Shown here: positions 52,528 through 64,000 of the stretch, piece after piece
Numbering within the stretch: position 1 is the stretch's first letter
How the letters are laid out: every line of letters begins with the position of its first letter
The notes under the pieces: model-generated
What the model saw: only the letters and a program-made list of their open reading frames with translations
Told to the model about the DNA's origin: nothing
The model's database searches: none
Made by a program: the position numbers and the translations under genes
Assembly: GCA_020809705.1 (NCBI GenBank)
Contig: CP085826.1
Span: 7,936,001-8,000,000, forward strand
DNA length: 64,000 nt
Reading direction: 5' to 3'
DNA from: Calonectria ilicicola
Lineage: Eukaryota > Ascomycota > Sordariomycetes > Hypocreales > Nectriaceae

Positions 52528-55500
52528 GTGCCTGTTTTCTTTTGCAACGAATTTACATAAAAGTCTTTTAATAAATTTAGAATAATACCTTGTCACAAGA
52601 CAGCCTTAACTTTTCGGTTGTTCATTCTTTAATAAAGAAAATTTCTTACAAAAAAAGACATTGAACTTCATAAAGTGCTCTCTCCTGTACTACCAAGGCC
52701 CACCTTGCCTAGGCATGGATGTAACTCCGCTTTTGCCGAAATACGGTAGTTTAATAACTCCATCCACTTACCCTAAGCCAGTTGAGGAGCCTCCCGAAGT
52801 AACACAAGGATGTCTTAGTCCGGAGGATGTGGACCGAGACCTTTGCCATTTGGAGTCATTTGCCTCTTTCTTTCTCTCTTTTTTTTTTTTTTTTTTTTTT
52901 TCTTTCTTTGTTTTCGGAGCCCAACAATTTGTTTCTGGTTGCTCTCTCAATTTCGAGCGTCGCCTCCTCAAGTTAATTCTCGACGGCATTTTATTGAACA
53001 CGTCGCAAAAAGAAAACAAATAAGAAAAAAAAAGCAATTGTTACATATCTACTGTTGGATGATGTAGGTCTCCCGTTGAAAAACAGACGCAATGGTCATG
53101 GACGCATTTTATGTGTCCTTTCACGTCAAGTCGGACCTGTGTGGGTCACTTCCTCGAATCGCAGTTCATCGCTATCTCTCGTCGCGACAGCCCTCTAGTC
53201 CCAGACCAATTATGACTGTGGCCAAAACTGCCACATCTACTTACAAACCTATAGACTTTGCGACGGGTATAGCCAATTCTAAGTGGCGATCCTTTGATGA
53301 TATATGTTTAACTTAATTATCATATGTCTCATTTTGTAACACACACATAAAGTTAGATGACTCAAATGCGTCAAGTTTCAGCCTTCCAATCCAAATGAGC
53401 CGAGACTTTTGGGTTGTGTTGACTAATAGCAGTGCGGCGAAAACGGCACGAAGAATGAGTGTTGCATTTATAGCTATGGCAGTTGAGGTGACGCTGCGCT
53501 AATTCGTAGTGCGGCTGCTGCTGAAAGTTTTTGACCTTTGAACAGGAACGGAAAGTCGACACGTGATGGTGCCACTTTCATGACATGGCATAATTTGGCC
53601 TTTTTTTGACGCCATTACGCGAGATTCAGTGAACAAATCAAAACTCGATAGTTAGATAATGACTGCGAACCCCTCCCAAAAATTCCGGCACACGTATCAA
53701 GCTTTCACTTTACCAACGAAGCATACATAGCGTGTCAAATTTCCTCTTCGCCATGAAAACTATTGACTGCAAGTTTAGGTGGATATTAATACCCACCGGT
53801 AAAATGGGGACTCCCCAAATGCAAACTGTCAGAGATGCTACCGTGGACTTGAGAGCGGTTGTAGAGTGCTTATATCATCACAAAAATAGATTAGCACGAA
53901 CTGCTACTGAGACTAAACAATGCTACTAATCACGTTTGGACTGGGCATATCAATTAAGGAGAAGGCGGTTTTGTGCCTGGTTTGTGGAAAAATTCAAGAA
54001 GCGTAGGGGCTATTTTTAAAGATGGAATTTAAACATCTCCTTTGAGAAGAGAAAGAGAGGCTGAGACAATGGATTTCTAATACAGCATTGTGCATGGTAC
54101 ACTAGGCCTGGTTCACCACTTGATGTGCGGAGATTTCGAATTCTCTTGTGAATAATCCTGGAGGGAAGGCTATGTAGGGTAATGTTGTAATGTTTTGTTG
54201 CCAGCGACTTCACATTTTGAAGCCTTGAAGAAGTCTTGACGCTTTATCTAAGAGGTCAACCTTTGTCACAAAATGCTTCAGGCAATCGTATGATACAGAG
54301 TTACGCACTTCTGTCTGCTTTGTACGCTTGGAACATTCGGTAAATATCAGAGCCCCGGTCATGGCAATGCAGTAGTATTCCGTAGTGTCCATAGGATCTT
54401 TCGGGATTGATGAGCATATTATTTTCCCGATTTAGATATTTTGAAGTGAGGCAAGGGAGACGGCAAGGCACGGGTTAGCTTTGTGTACCCATTGTGATTG
54501 CAAGGCATCGTGACCTCGGTTTCGGTTCAACGACGTTAGAGGCAATACGGAACTCGGCATTGCATCCATGAGTTACCTTTTTAATTCTGAGAATGCTGGG
54601 CGAAATGGGAAGGTGCTAATTTTTGACCGAGTCATGCGCTTGAGTGGGGTGCTTCGAGTCACTGAGTGTACATTATATGCACAGCGACGGTATGCTACAG
54701 TGATATTATTTCATGGTGATAGTGTACTAGAGAGGTTATCGGCCGATGGTAGCCGAGAAGACTGTACGCGTAAATTGGGCATTAGACTTCTCGACTAAGC
54801 TCATCCGCGCCAACGATATAAAACATATCAAGTTGTTTTTGGCTTTCGGGGGCTCTCATCCGAAATCATGTAGGGAGGCATTCAATTTCCCCCAGGAGAA
54901 TTTGATAATCTGAAGGTCACGATAGCTCCGCAATGTAGGAAAGATGCGCTGTCATTGCGCATCTTTTGATCTTGACCCTGTGCAATCAAACCGCGATCAA
55001 ACTTGGTGGCATAGTTGGAAAATAAAGCCTTTGAAGGCCATTATGCAACTAGTTAAATAACTGAATTTTATTCGGAAAATTTAGTTCATCTAAACGCTTG
55101 AAGTGGTCCCTAAGGAAGATTTTAGATAGTCTTGCGAAATGCATTTAACCCATATCCTCAGCACACCTAGCCAAACCTAGCGCTAGAAAATACGACTTTG
55201 CGTAATTTATTGTCACACTAATTTCATGTCTTATTAAAATAAAACATTTTACAAATCGGAATATTTTGCTAAAAAGCCATTCCCGGTTTTACCGGCACAA
55301 GTCCGCGGAGTAACCTCATTCCCGCGGATCACTAAGCGCTTTCAAAGCCCTACATGGCATCAACTAGCCCGGGCTTCTTGATCCCTACTGGCTATATCCT
55401 ACAATGAAAGGTTACATGTGGTCCTACAAAGTGCAATGCATTGGCGATCTATAACCCACTGGACAATTCACGCATTCTTGCGAGGACCGGCCTAGTAACA

Positions 55501-55888
55501 CGATAACACCTTGGTCTAAATGAAGAACATATTGCCACTCTGTAGGTCGTATGCGGGCGGTGAAGTGGCTAGCCCAAGTCTACCCTTGATTCCCCATGGC
55601 AACTGAAACAGTGGCTATAATGTTTAATTTCCTATTGGCTAACATCCACCAAATTCAGAAAAGGGTGCGGATCTCATTCCCCACGATCATTACTTGTGAT
55701 GTCCGAGTACCACGCGCCCCCCGGAGCAAAATACGTTCTGCTCACATCACGTCACGCTTAGTTGCTACATGTATTTAAAGGATGGGCTGTCCTGTCAGTT
55801 TCTGCCGTTATTCCGGACATCCTGATATCCAAAGACGTTTGCGCTTAACTTCCGATACGACCTCAACAAAACACATTCCCTTATTCAA
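52528..55888. other. 3.4-kb gene desert
   Basis: AT-rich sequence with a 23-bp T tract (52879-52901) and many short frames, none with domain, splice logic or signal peptide. The segments at 53731-53929 (+) and 54210-54392 (-) are the least bad frames and are not supported. The end is the promoter of the P450 gene. Confidence 0.45.
52879..52901. repeat. poly-T tract (23 T)
   Basis: An uninterrupted run of T inside a longer pyrimidine tract, about 350 bp after the epimerase stop. Confidence 0.9.
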
Positions 55889-57625
55889 ATGGCAGATTGG
55901 CCTCTGAAGTACATCGCATTCGCGATCGTGCTCCTGGTAAGCCGCGAAAATTCCTCAACATCAAGGAACAAAATCTTGATTGTCTTCATGGCCTCCTAAT
56001 ATTTTTGGTGTAGTTCATATTGAAGCTTTTTGTTCGAGGAGTCTACTATGCATTCCTTCACCCACTGGCAAAAGTACCAGGCCCAAGGCACTTTGCCGTG
56101 TCGGAAATCCCCTATGCTTATTATATTTCCACTGGGAGATGGCCTCAGAAGCTGAAGGAACTTCACGACAAGTACGGACCCGTGGTTAGATTTGGCCCAA
56201 CCGATGTTTCGACCATTGCACCTGAGGCATGGAAGAAGATATATGGCCACAAGAAGACAGGCGAATTATCCTTCGAAAAAGACCGAAGAATCTACCGATC
56301 TCAATCAGATACGCCTTATATAGTCACAGCTAATGATTCAGATCATAAACGGATGCGTCGACTTTTAGCTCATGCCTTTTCTGAAAAGGCATTGCGGGAG
56401 CAAGAGAGTATAATGCGCCATTACGTTGATACTCTCATTAGTAAGCTCACACAGCTTGCCAGGAAACCTGACCCGGTTGATATGGTAGCCTGGTATAACT
56501 TCACCACATTTGATTTGATAGGGGATCTGGCGTTTGGTCAGCCATTCGGATGTCTTGAAAGCGGAGGCTACCACCCATGGGTCGCCATGCTTTTCGACAC
56601 GGTTCGTCATACAACATATACTCAACTGGCAAAGCGTTTTCCACTGTTCAAGTCAATCATCATTCATCTTGCCCCCAAGAAATTGCTACAGAACATGAAG
56701 GAACATCGAAAACTAAGCGAAATAACCGCTATGAAGAGAATACAAGATGAAGGCAATACTCGAAATGATTTCATGTCGTATATTCTCAGGAACAATGACG
56801 AAAAAGGCATGACCATCCCCGAGATTATCGAGAATGCCAATACCTTAATTGTCGCCGGGAGCGAAACTACGGCCACACAGCTCAGCGGGACCACATTTAA
56901 CCTCTTGACCAATCGAAAAATATACGACAAATTAGTCGCGGAAATTCGATCTTCGTTTCACTCGGAAGAGGAGATTACATTGACGAGTGTCAACGACTTG
57001 AAGTATATGCTTGCAGTGTTCAATGAAAGCTTTCGCATGTGTATGTGACTATTCTGCTTGAGTATTGCCTTGGCAACGCTGAATAATTCTTAGATCCTCC
57101 CGTGCCCATCGGGTTGCCAAGATTTGTTCCCCAAGGCGGTGACTTTCTTGAAGGCTACTGGATGCCGGAAAATGTAAGTATACCATCTCACGAAATTTGG
57201 AGCCATGTTACTAATAAGTTTAGACGTCGGTCTCTGTACCGCAGTTAGCAGCATATTACTCTGAAACAAACTGGAGGGACCCACAAAGCTTTGCCCCGGA
57301 GCGATGGCTTGGAGACTCGCGCTTTGCGAATGATGCGAGAGAAGTTTTGAACCCTTTCTCTACTGGACCTCGAAACTGCATTGGCAAAAAGTTAGTATCC
57401 CCTTCTTTCCTTCATCTTCGTCAATCCACGTTGCTAAATCTTAGTTGCAGTCTTGCTTTTTCAGAAATGCGACTGATTTTGGCACGAGTGCTTTGGAACT
57501 TTGATATGGAGCTTATGCCGGATAGCAGCAAATGGAATGACCAAGAGGTTTTCTTGCTCTGGAACAAAGGGAAGCTTAATGTGAAGCTCAGCTTAGCTGG
57601 ACACAACACCAAGGTTGAATCTTAA
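55889..57625 (+). CDS. cytochrome P450 monooxygenase
   Basis: Five exons, 55889-55936, 56014-57040, 57094-57173, 57224-57390 and 57445-57625 (500 aa), with introns of 77, 53, 50 and 54 nt. An N-terminal membrane anchor (YIAFAIVLLFILKLF) is followed by the hinge HPLAKVPGPRHFA. The I-helix oxygen-binding motif is VAGSETTAT, the ExxR is NESFRM, and the PERW region is FAPERWLGD. The heme loop is NPFSTGPRNCIGK, with the Cys ligand, and intron 4 falls just after it. EMRLILARVLWNFD follows. The layout resembles the fungal CYP65-type group that includes isotrichodermin C-15 hydroxylase and related secondary-metabolite P450s, but no biosynthetic genes adjoin it. Substrate unknown; ER-bound, needs P450 reductase. 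Confidence 0.93.
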
Positions 57626-58343
57626 CTTGTTCTCCCTTTTTAATCAGGCTGGACATGAGATTTCAATCTGGGAACCAAATTGAAAGGTGTACAAGCAATC
57701 GCTCGATCCACCTCGCGTTTCATAAACTTTCACAGCATTCTGAAGCTAATAAGTCATGACGTTGTATTAAACCTCAGAAAACAAACAACCTCCCTTTGTC
57801 GCCGCTGAGAAGAAGCATTTTGCTCTCTCGTTGGCTTTCGATGGCTTTCGAATAAAAATCGAGGTTGCCCTATACTTCAATCAGGCGATTACATGCAGGA
57901 GCTGAGATGATATTTTGGGTTGGATAATGCTTTTTGTGGCCATCTTCTGAATTTGTAAGTAGAGGAGTCTTCCCAGAACAATGACATCATTACCATTTCT
58001 TGTTCCTTGTCACAATAGTGCAGGGCTCCTACGCACATGCCTAGTGTTTTAAGAAATCCAACATAAAGGGCCGAAATTCTTTATCAAGTTTAGTCTTATA
58101 CATGACGTATTTATTTTATTCATGTTATTTTATTTCACCTTTATTACATCGTGCTGGATCAATTGAGTGGGCCAGCTTCCACGCCCCACGAAGCCATCCC
58201 CATCCCCGCGTGCCCCGCAAGATCCAGCCAGGCTTGATCAGGTAAAGACTGGTGGAACTTCGGACAAACCTTGAGCACTTAAAATGCGGAGTTCAGTCAA
58301 AAGACTCATGTGACAAAATTTCACTTTGGCATTTTAGACAGAG
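57626..58343. other. intergenic region, no gene seen
   Basis: 3' region of the P450 gene and upstream sequence of the small frame at 58344. Nothing supported. Confidence 0.4.
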
Positions 58344-58733
58344 ATGGAAGGCCCCAAACGCACCATCCTCCCAGTATATACGCCGTTGTGGAATAGCGAG
58401 GAGAGGAAAATCAGAAATGTCTCATACCGAGAAACAGCGCTCAACGCCATCACTCCAGGGGCTGGAATGCCTAGTTCACACGTCATCGGATATCTTGGCA
58501 TGACTGAAGATGAGCGATCATTTCTTCAAGGTCACGTCCAAACCAGAACACCAACTCGGATGGTAAAAAGTAATCATGATGCTCAGCCACCAGCCAAGAA
58601 ACCCCGGACTGCTCCCGTGGACACAACCGGTCGAGATGACGAAGCAGGCAGAAAGGAAGAGGGAGAATCCGATGATATGATGTGGAATACTTTCCGGATG
58701 CTATTCTATGAAGTTCAAGCTCTCGGAGAATGA
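58344..58733 (+). CDS. small hydrophilic hypothetical protein
   Basis: A single exon of 129 aa from ATG 58344. The first part has ILPVYTPLWNSEERKIRN and TPGAGMPSSHVIGYLGMTED. The second part is acidic/basic and disordered with a possible nuclear signal (AKKPRTAP), and a short helical end (WNTFRMLFYEVQALGE) closes it. No family recognised. Coding character is moderate; it could be a genuine lineage-specific gene. Confidence 0.4.
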   Translation: MEGPKRTILPVYTPLWNSEERKIRNVSYRETALNAITPGAGMPSSHVIGYLGMTEDERSFLQGHVQTRTPTRMVKSNHDAQPPAKKPRTAPVDTTGRDDEAGRKEEGESDDMMWNTFRMLFYEVQALGE

Positions 58734-59165
58734 TTTACATAGTATGAGATTTGCACCACGAGTGGTACTGCAGCACTAATTCATTTCGTTAGTGGTACTT
58801 CGATCGACATTTAAGATAAGGAATGAGAGGAAATGGGACTCAAAACTTTCGCTAGGGACACCAAGGAAGAATTGGAGGAAGTCAAGCACATAGCCGAACA
58901 AAACGTACTAGTTCGCTATTTTCGACTTGCTATGGTTCATCACAAATTGGAATAGGACATCAGAGTGACTGTGTCAGCATTCTGAGCCGGATAGATATGA
59001 GGTAAAATAATGGGGCATTTAATCCGTCCTCCGCGGTAGAGGACGGCTTCTCTAGTTAGAATTAAACAGTAATGTTGGCATGAGCCAACCAATTGAATAG
59101 GCAGGCAATGGAATTTTGCCTAACCCGTGTTGGTACTGAATTTGGCAGTGAACTTGATTACTTTC
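58734..59165. other. short intergenic region between convergent genes
   Basis: No gene seen. Confidence 0.4.
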
Positions 59166-60636
59166 TTACAGTCTCCACCTCCATCCGTGCTGCTGTGACC
59201 TGTTATTGTGCACTAACATGACCTCCATTCTCACCCAAGCTACACAAACAGCTGCTGCAAACATGAGAATCCCAACAAGAACCGCCATGCCAGTGTAGCT
59301 GCCTGAATCTTTGCCAGACCCATGCCCTCGAGCAAGGACACCGGCAATTGGTGTGCCAACCAGCACGGACAGTCCCTGCAACATGTACATGACTCCCGCA
59401 ATTTGGGGTAAATCTTTGACTCCAAAGAGTTCCACGAGGGCAGCTGGAAAAAGACTGATAAACGCACTGGCGAATAGTCCGTATAGAACTGTGAAGCTGA
59501 TGAAGAGGTTCTTGGCCATCAGTTCATGACTCGTGCCGATGAGTGTGCTCGGAACCCATAGACCTAGACCAGCTGCAGCACTGATAAAGGTAGTAAGAAA
59601 GAAAGAATTAAGCCTTCCAACTCGATCTGCGACAAAGCCAACGGCGATTTTACCTATAGCGTTGCAAGCATTGCTAACCGCCGTGATATTTGCACCATCC
59701 TTAGCACTATAGCCTAAGGTTTGCGCGTATGCAACAATAAAGAATACCGGAGTGTAATAAGCAGCACTTTGAAACACCGTGCTGGCGGCTTGGGCCATAA
59801 ACTCGCGTTGTTTCACAGTTTTCCAGTCGGGACGAGGTATATGTGGCAGCACCTTGGTTGGAGGAATGACTTCATTTTGCGTGCGAAGGTAGGCCGCCAT
59901 GGAAGGTTCCCAGCTGAGGACAGAGCCAGACGCACAAATAATAGCCGCTGCTAAGCTTCCTGTAAGTCGCAGTGTATTCCTAAATCCAATGCCATCAATG
60001 CACACAGTGATGACAGGAGCCCAGACTAAGCCACCGGCTCCAGTGCCGGCAGAAACGATCCCCATCGCCAACCCTCTATGCTTATCAAACCAGGTCGGAG
60101 CTACCGTCATGGACGGCATAAATGATAGCCCAGTAGCAATGCCAAGGAGGAGGCCTTGAGCGAGCTGGAAGTGCCACAGAGCTTTTCCAAAGCTGGCCAA
60201 AGTGCTTGCGATTCCGAAGAGGAGCCCCCCAGCGCAAACTACAACCTGAGGTTGGTAGTACTTTGCCCAGGCCATCACAAACGGCGCACTAATGGTCATC
60301 AATGATGCTGAAAGGGTTCCAATGAGGTCAATTTGGGCAGATGTGGCTCCGGTAAACGGCGTGCCTTGTTCGAGGGCCATGGATTCGTAGTGAGCCTGGT
60401 ACACACCAAACCCAAAAAGAACGCCACATGCAGTAAAATTGATCATAAATGCTGCGATTACTATGACAAAATATCGCCTGGGCATTTTTTTTTTAATATT
60501 AGCTTGAGAATTTTCAAAGTAGAGGATGATGGAGCCAGACAATTTACCATTTTGGATGGCTTTTAGCTTCATATTCCTCCGTGGCCAATGAAGAGCAAGT
60601 AGTCGATGCTGTCAATGTGCTGTTTTGTGGTGACAT
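59166..60636 (-). CDS. MFS monocarboxylate-transporter-like permease (MCT/MCH family)
   Basis: Two exons, 60548-60636 and 59166-60477 (466 aa), with a 70-nt intron (60478-60547; GTAAAT, AAGCTAAT branch, CCCAG). The intron replaces a longer unspliced frame that would start at 60572 and read through the intron's poly-A run. The spliced start (MSPQNSTLTAS) leads to HPKWRYFVIVIAAF, the usual entry into the first membrane segment. Twelve segments are expected. Family text includes GVLFGFGVYQAHY, GLSFMPSMTVAPTWFDKHRG (conserved loop 4-5), GIGFRNTLRLTG and ADRVGRLNSFF. MCT-like fungal carriers move monocarboxylates or other small organic acids; several MCH members have other roles, for example riboflavin uptake by Mch5. 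Substrate not resolved. Confidence 0.9.
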
Positions 60637-61352
60637 TCTGAACGAAACTGGATATGACCACTAAAAAGATTGTAGTACTAGTGAATTTTTTAAGTCTCTT
60701 ATAAGGGAGTGGTATAATGTGTTTAGTTCTTTCCCTTTTTTCTTTCATTTAGGACGTTCTTCCTTTTTCTTGTGCCCTCCTCATCTCTCATTTATTTGTT
60801 TCTTTAGGCACACCGGAGACTAGTCGCTGGTAGAGCCTTACCTAAAAGAGTTTGATGGCACAGGGCCTTACGCCACGATTAAACCAAACATGATCATGCT
60901 ATTTTATTTCTCCTCGGAAACCACTGTGTAAAATGTAGCCTGCGGGCTATTAGCTGATATAATGATGACTCTTTCCCTCGCGTTCGCCCTTGACTCCGCA
61001 GCGAAGCGACATTTATTGCGCGGTCGAACAAGGAACAAGTGGACCAGATCGCATTCTCCTGCCTTGATTCAATGCTCTCCACTCTCACTATCCCTAAAAT
61101 AGGAAGGCTCTTCATCGCACGGCTCGGATCCTGGACAGGTGACTTGAAGTGGGTCAATTCAGAGCTCGGGTAATCAATATTTTCAAGAGATTCTTCAGCA
61201 TATTGATGAAATTTTATATCCTCAATTCAAATTTCCCACTTACCACCCATATCCAATCGTGACCCATCCTAATTAGGATCGTCATGAAAGTATGACCGCG
61301 GACAGACAATCTGCCACATATTTGACATTCATTTCTGTTACTAATATTGAGG
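60637..61352. other. intergenic region, no gene supported
   Basis: Promoter of the MCT-like gene and the 3' region of the aminotransferase. Short frames only. Confidence 0.4.
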
Positions 61353-62725
61353 TCAGCCCCATGTTTCTCGAATATGCTTCAGGTTCAACTGACAGCCGGT
61401 AAAAGAAATTCGACTCGATGGAAGCATGTAGATGTGATGTCTTGTTCTTAGCTCATCCACTTGCGCTTGAGAGAGGCCAAGGATTGAAAACATCCCAATC
61501 TGGTCAGGGTTAGCCCTCGACCTAAAGGGTTAGAAACGAGCGGTGACAAACATCAGTCAAAATATGATCCCAGTCCCCTGGTGTGTTTCGGCTTCTCAAG
61601 CCTTCGTAGAGGGACCGCCTCATGTGCATCATACGCTGGCTCATATGGCTCAAGTCTTTCTGCCATTGTTCATAGAGCTGGCCATTAGAGAGAATTTGGG
61701 CCACCATCTTCGCTCCGTTAATAGGCGGTGCGGTAAGTTCAGCTCTGGATATCTTTACAAGAGCGTCTGTGATATTGACGAGATTGGAACCTGGCAAAGC
61801 TACAATGTGCAATGCTCCAACACGCTCCCCATAAAGGCCGAAATTTTTGGAGAATGATTGGGCTACAACAAATTCAATCGGCGTCTTTTTATCAAAAAAA
61901 TGACGGATTGGCCAGGCATCTTCAGCCAGATCGCCCGTAGCAAACCCTTGACTATATCAAGCTAACATTAGCGATTGAAACATTTGTTGGACGCTTGTAA
62001 CCAGAGAATACACACTAAGCAACATCAAAGAAAGGAATTAATCTCTTTTGATCGCATACATCAGAGACCTTTCTCCATTGTTCTTTCGACAAATCTAAAC
62101 CAGTGGGGTTATGTGCACATGCATGCAAAATTACCACGTCGCCAGACACACTCTCTTTACGAAGTGTACTCAACATACCCTCAAAGTCCAAGCATTTGGC
62201 CGCTTTGTTGTAGTAAGGATAAAGTCGACGCTGTATCATAGGATTGACGGTCTTCCAAACTTCCCCATGATTTATCCAGCTTGGGTCTGAGATCCACACA
62301 TTTTGCGGTGTCAATGTGTCGGATAGAAAACGTGCCCCGATATGGTTTGCTCCGGTACCTGCGACCGTCTGAATAGAAGCTACACGATCATTCAATTCAA
62401 TATTCGGACCGAAAATGAGCCTCTTCGCTCCAGAAACAAAGCCAGGGTTGCCAGATAGAGGTTGGAGTTCATGGTTGTCCTTTGGATCTACCCTCAATCT
62501 TTCCTTGGCCTATTCATAAAGTTAGAAGTGAATGGATATCTCGAAATTAATAAATATCCTATTTACCTGCGTCACAGATGGCAAAATCCAAGGTTCCGCT
62601 TTTTCATCACGGTAGAAACCAGGAGTGAGATCTACTTTGGCTGAGTGGCTATCCTCCCGGAAAGCTGCCATAAGTGAAAAGGCGGCATCGGGCGTACTAT
62701 TTGGAATATTTCCAAAGACTGACAT
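61353..62725 (-). CDS. aspartate aminotransferase (class I PLP enzyme)
   Basis: Four exons, 62567-62725, 62016-62509, 61552-61951 and 61353-61499 (399 aa); introns of 57, 64 and 52 nt, all in frame. The start MSVFGNIPNSTPDAAFSL leads to KVDLTPGFYRDEKAEPW, the conserved N-terminal segment (usually LGVGAYRD). Later come QTVAGTGANHIGARFL (PLP phosphate region), CAHNPTGLDLS (Asn of the active site), FFDVAYQGFATGD (Asp and Tyr, joined by splicing), QSFSKNFGLYGERVG (Schiff-base lysine) and SSRISFTGCQLN (substrate Arg). It interconverts aspartate/2-oxoglutarate and oxaloacetate/glutamate. No clear mitochondrial presequence, so probably cytosolic. TPGFYRD instead of GVGAYRD is unusual, and the C-terminus ends soon after GCQLN, slightly shorter than the norm. 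A paralogue with a special role is possible. Confidence 0.92.
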
Positions 62726-63484
62726 GATGAAGAAGGATTTTAGGCGATTTTATGTCGAAGTTTGAAAGAGGTGCGCACGTACATGCGGTCAAGTCCCTGC
62801 TGAGGACAAGACCGACGAATGCGAGCATTTATCTAGGCATTTGAATTACAAATTAGTCTGGGTAACGACAGTATACGTCTCCCGCACTATTCGGTCACGA
62901 AGATTTCACCGGTATGGTCTTTGACGGCTGTTTTCTTAGCAGGAGAATTTGTCTGTCATGATGGTCGGGTTTCGGTGAAAGAAGAATATGCCGATCCGTT
63001 TTGACGGGACGCCACCACAGCATTTTGTGGGACCTGAACCGAGAATGCCATCAACCATGTAGACTAACTCGGTCAAAATTAAGAGACCGACGCTACGATA
63101 TGAATTAAATGGTTGGGCAGGTTTGAATTGGAGGCTGACTCAACATCATCAGTAAGTATACCATTCACGTCCGAATCTGATAAACCTTGCTTGGTAAAGC
63201 ATTGGTCAAAGGTGACACCTGGAAAAAAGCCATGATGACACACAACAGCGCCCAATCTTCCTTTCTAGGTTGTAAAATGCGCCCCTCTCCAGTAGGAAGT
63301 AAACTCACGTTCGGGCTTCATGCACAATTCATATGTGTTTTGTGTTGGATATCCCCTATGAGAGGTAGCTCGACCCAGTCGTCTAAGGAGCGGTCCAATT
63401 ATTTTTGCCTGCTAAATGCGATGGCACACAATTAATATGATGGCCTGTTCCCTCTAACTTTTGAATTGACACGACATATAAATC
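62726..63484. other. intergenic region, no gene seen
   Basis: Promoter of the aminotransferase gene and 3' region of the oxidoreductase gene. Frames are short and unsupported. Confidence 0.4.
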
Positions 63485-64000
63485 CTACTCTTCAAAACTA
63501 ACAAACGTAGACCTAAAGTACTCATCAATGAATCCGGGCATTTCACGATATGGCTGTAAGTCTCCGTTCAGAATTAACTTCTCAAGACTTGCTTTGGGGA
63601 AGCCAGCAAGATCCCAAATGTCCTCTCCTATCATGTTGATTTGCTGGCCAGTTCCCCAGATCTTTCGACAATACCGTGCAAGTGAAAATCGAGACCCGGA
63701 TTCCAAAGCTGCCTTTATTTCGGAGTCAGCTTTGGCCAGACTGTGGCGATATATCTCCGGCTCCTTGCCGTGCTTCTTCTGCAAGTATTTCGCCAGATTA
63801 GAACCGGTAATCTTCATCTCTGATAGTCCAATGTTCCTATTCTTGAGTTGCGAAATTGGGGTTTCCAGGAATATGGACACATAAGCTGCTGCTACATAAC
63901 TTCTTGTGCTATTCATACATTAGCTTTCGTACTTTTCGAGTTGACACTTCATGACATCTCAGTTTTCTAGGGAAGTAATAGAAATGGACAAAATAGATCC
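63485..64000 (-). CDS. NmrA/isoflavone-reductase-like oxidoreductase, 3' exon (partial)
   Basis: The last exon covers 63485-63908 and follows an acceptor (GCTAAT...GAATAG) at 63909-63910; earlier exons lie mostly beyond the window. Visible text is the C-terminal substrate domain of NmrA-like atypical short-chain dehydrogenases: TRSYVAAAYVSIFLE, KITGSNLAKYLQKKHGKEPE, EIKAALESGSRFSLARYCRK and GFPKASLEKLI. These proteins reduce small ligands, or sense NADP(H) as the NmrA regulator does. The Rossmann half with the glycine motif is missing from the window, so catalysis cannot be judged. The exact position of the preceding exon within 63950-64000 is unclear. Confidence 0.65.

Noticed and set aside
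52661..53023. 120-codon plus-strand frame ending in a poly-Phe run
   Set aside because: The Phe run is simply the T tract. The frame has no other support.
54210..54392. 60-codon minus-strand frame (MDTTEYYCIAM...) in the gene desert
   Set aside because: Too short, no domain, no promoter or splice logic.
1..64000. CRISPR arrays, bacterial operons or ribosome-binding sites, rRNA genes
   Set aside because: No direct-repeat arrays with spacers, no polycistronic gene packing and no rRNA sequence. Gene structure is eukaryotic throughout.

Overview
The window looks like nuclear DNA of a filamentous ascomycete (Pezizomycotina, probably a sordariomycete close to the Hypocreales). The evidence is many 49-60 nt GT-AG introns with CTAAC/CTAAT-type branch sites, Zn2Cys6 regulators, a class I-III chitin synthase, a GPI-anchored CRH-type GH16 enzyme, Dal5- and MCT-type MFS carriers, and an intron-containing tRNA-Leu(AAG). 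I cannot fix the genus from sequence alone. About 30 genes are supported. For most of them I rebuilt the exon structure by hand, because the open frames alone cut genes at introns.

Layout. 0-13 kb: an NFX1/ZNFX1-type helicase running off the left edge, a tRNA-Leu, a GT32 glycosyltransferase, a small secreted protein, a 2-oxoglutarate/Fe(II) oxygenase, an F-box protein and a small protein that matches bacterial LecB (PA-IIL) lectins. 13-26 kb: a gene-poor stretch with a MITE-like hairpin, an eight-cysteine membrane or anchored protein, the CRH wall transglycosylase, a BTB protein, chitin synthase and an orphan gene fragment. 27-44 kb: a metabolic block with a Dal5-like MFS carrier and a kynurenine aminotransferase (divergent), mitochondrial D-lactate dehydrogenase and a Zn2Cys6 regulator (divergent), a tartrate/D-malate-type dehydrogenase and a second small Zn2Cys6 regulator (divergent), a fungal_trans regulator with no visible zinc cluster, and a GH78 alpha-L-rhamnosidase without a signal peptide. 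44-51 kb: an accessory stretch with duplicated GH78 3'-end sequence, a tiny secreted-peptide gene built of micro-exons, decayed gene pieces and a SIN3-type PAH fragment. 51-64 kb: a bacterial-looking UDP-sugar epimerase, a long gene desert, a cytochrome P450, an MCT-like carrier, an aspartate aminotransferase and the 3' exon of an NmrA-like oxidoreductase.

How the genes may work together. The 33-44 kb block combines sugar release (rhamnosidase), oxidation of small hydroxy acids (D-lactate, tartrate/malate type) and three regulators, in divergent pairs that share upstream regions. This fits a plant-sugar or hydroxy-acid catabolic neighbourhood, but that is inference. CRH and chitin synthase are both cell-wall genes, separated by one BTB gene.

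The most unusual objects are the micro-exon peptide gene at 45600-46077 (signal-peptide exon, then coding exons of 18, 18, 12 and 6 nt, all phase 0), the LecB-like lectin at 12830-13201, the PAH fragment at 49157-49600, and the 117-bp repeat flanking the rhamnosidase gene.
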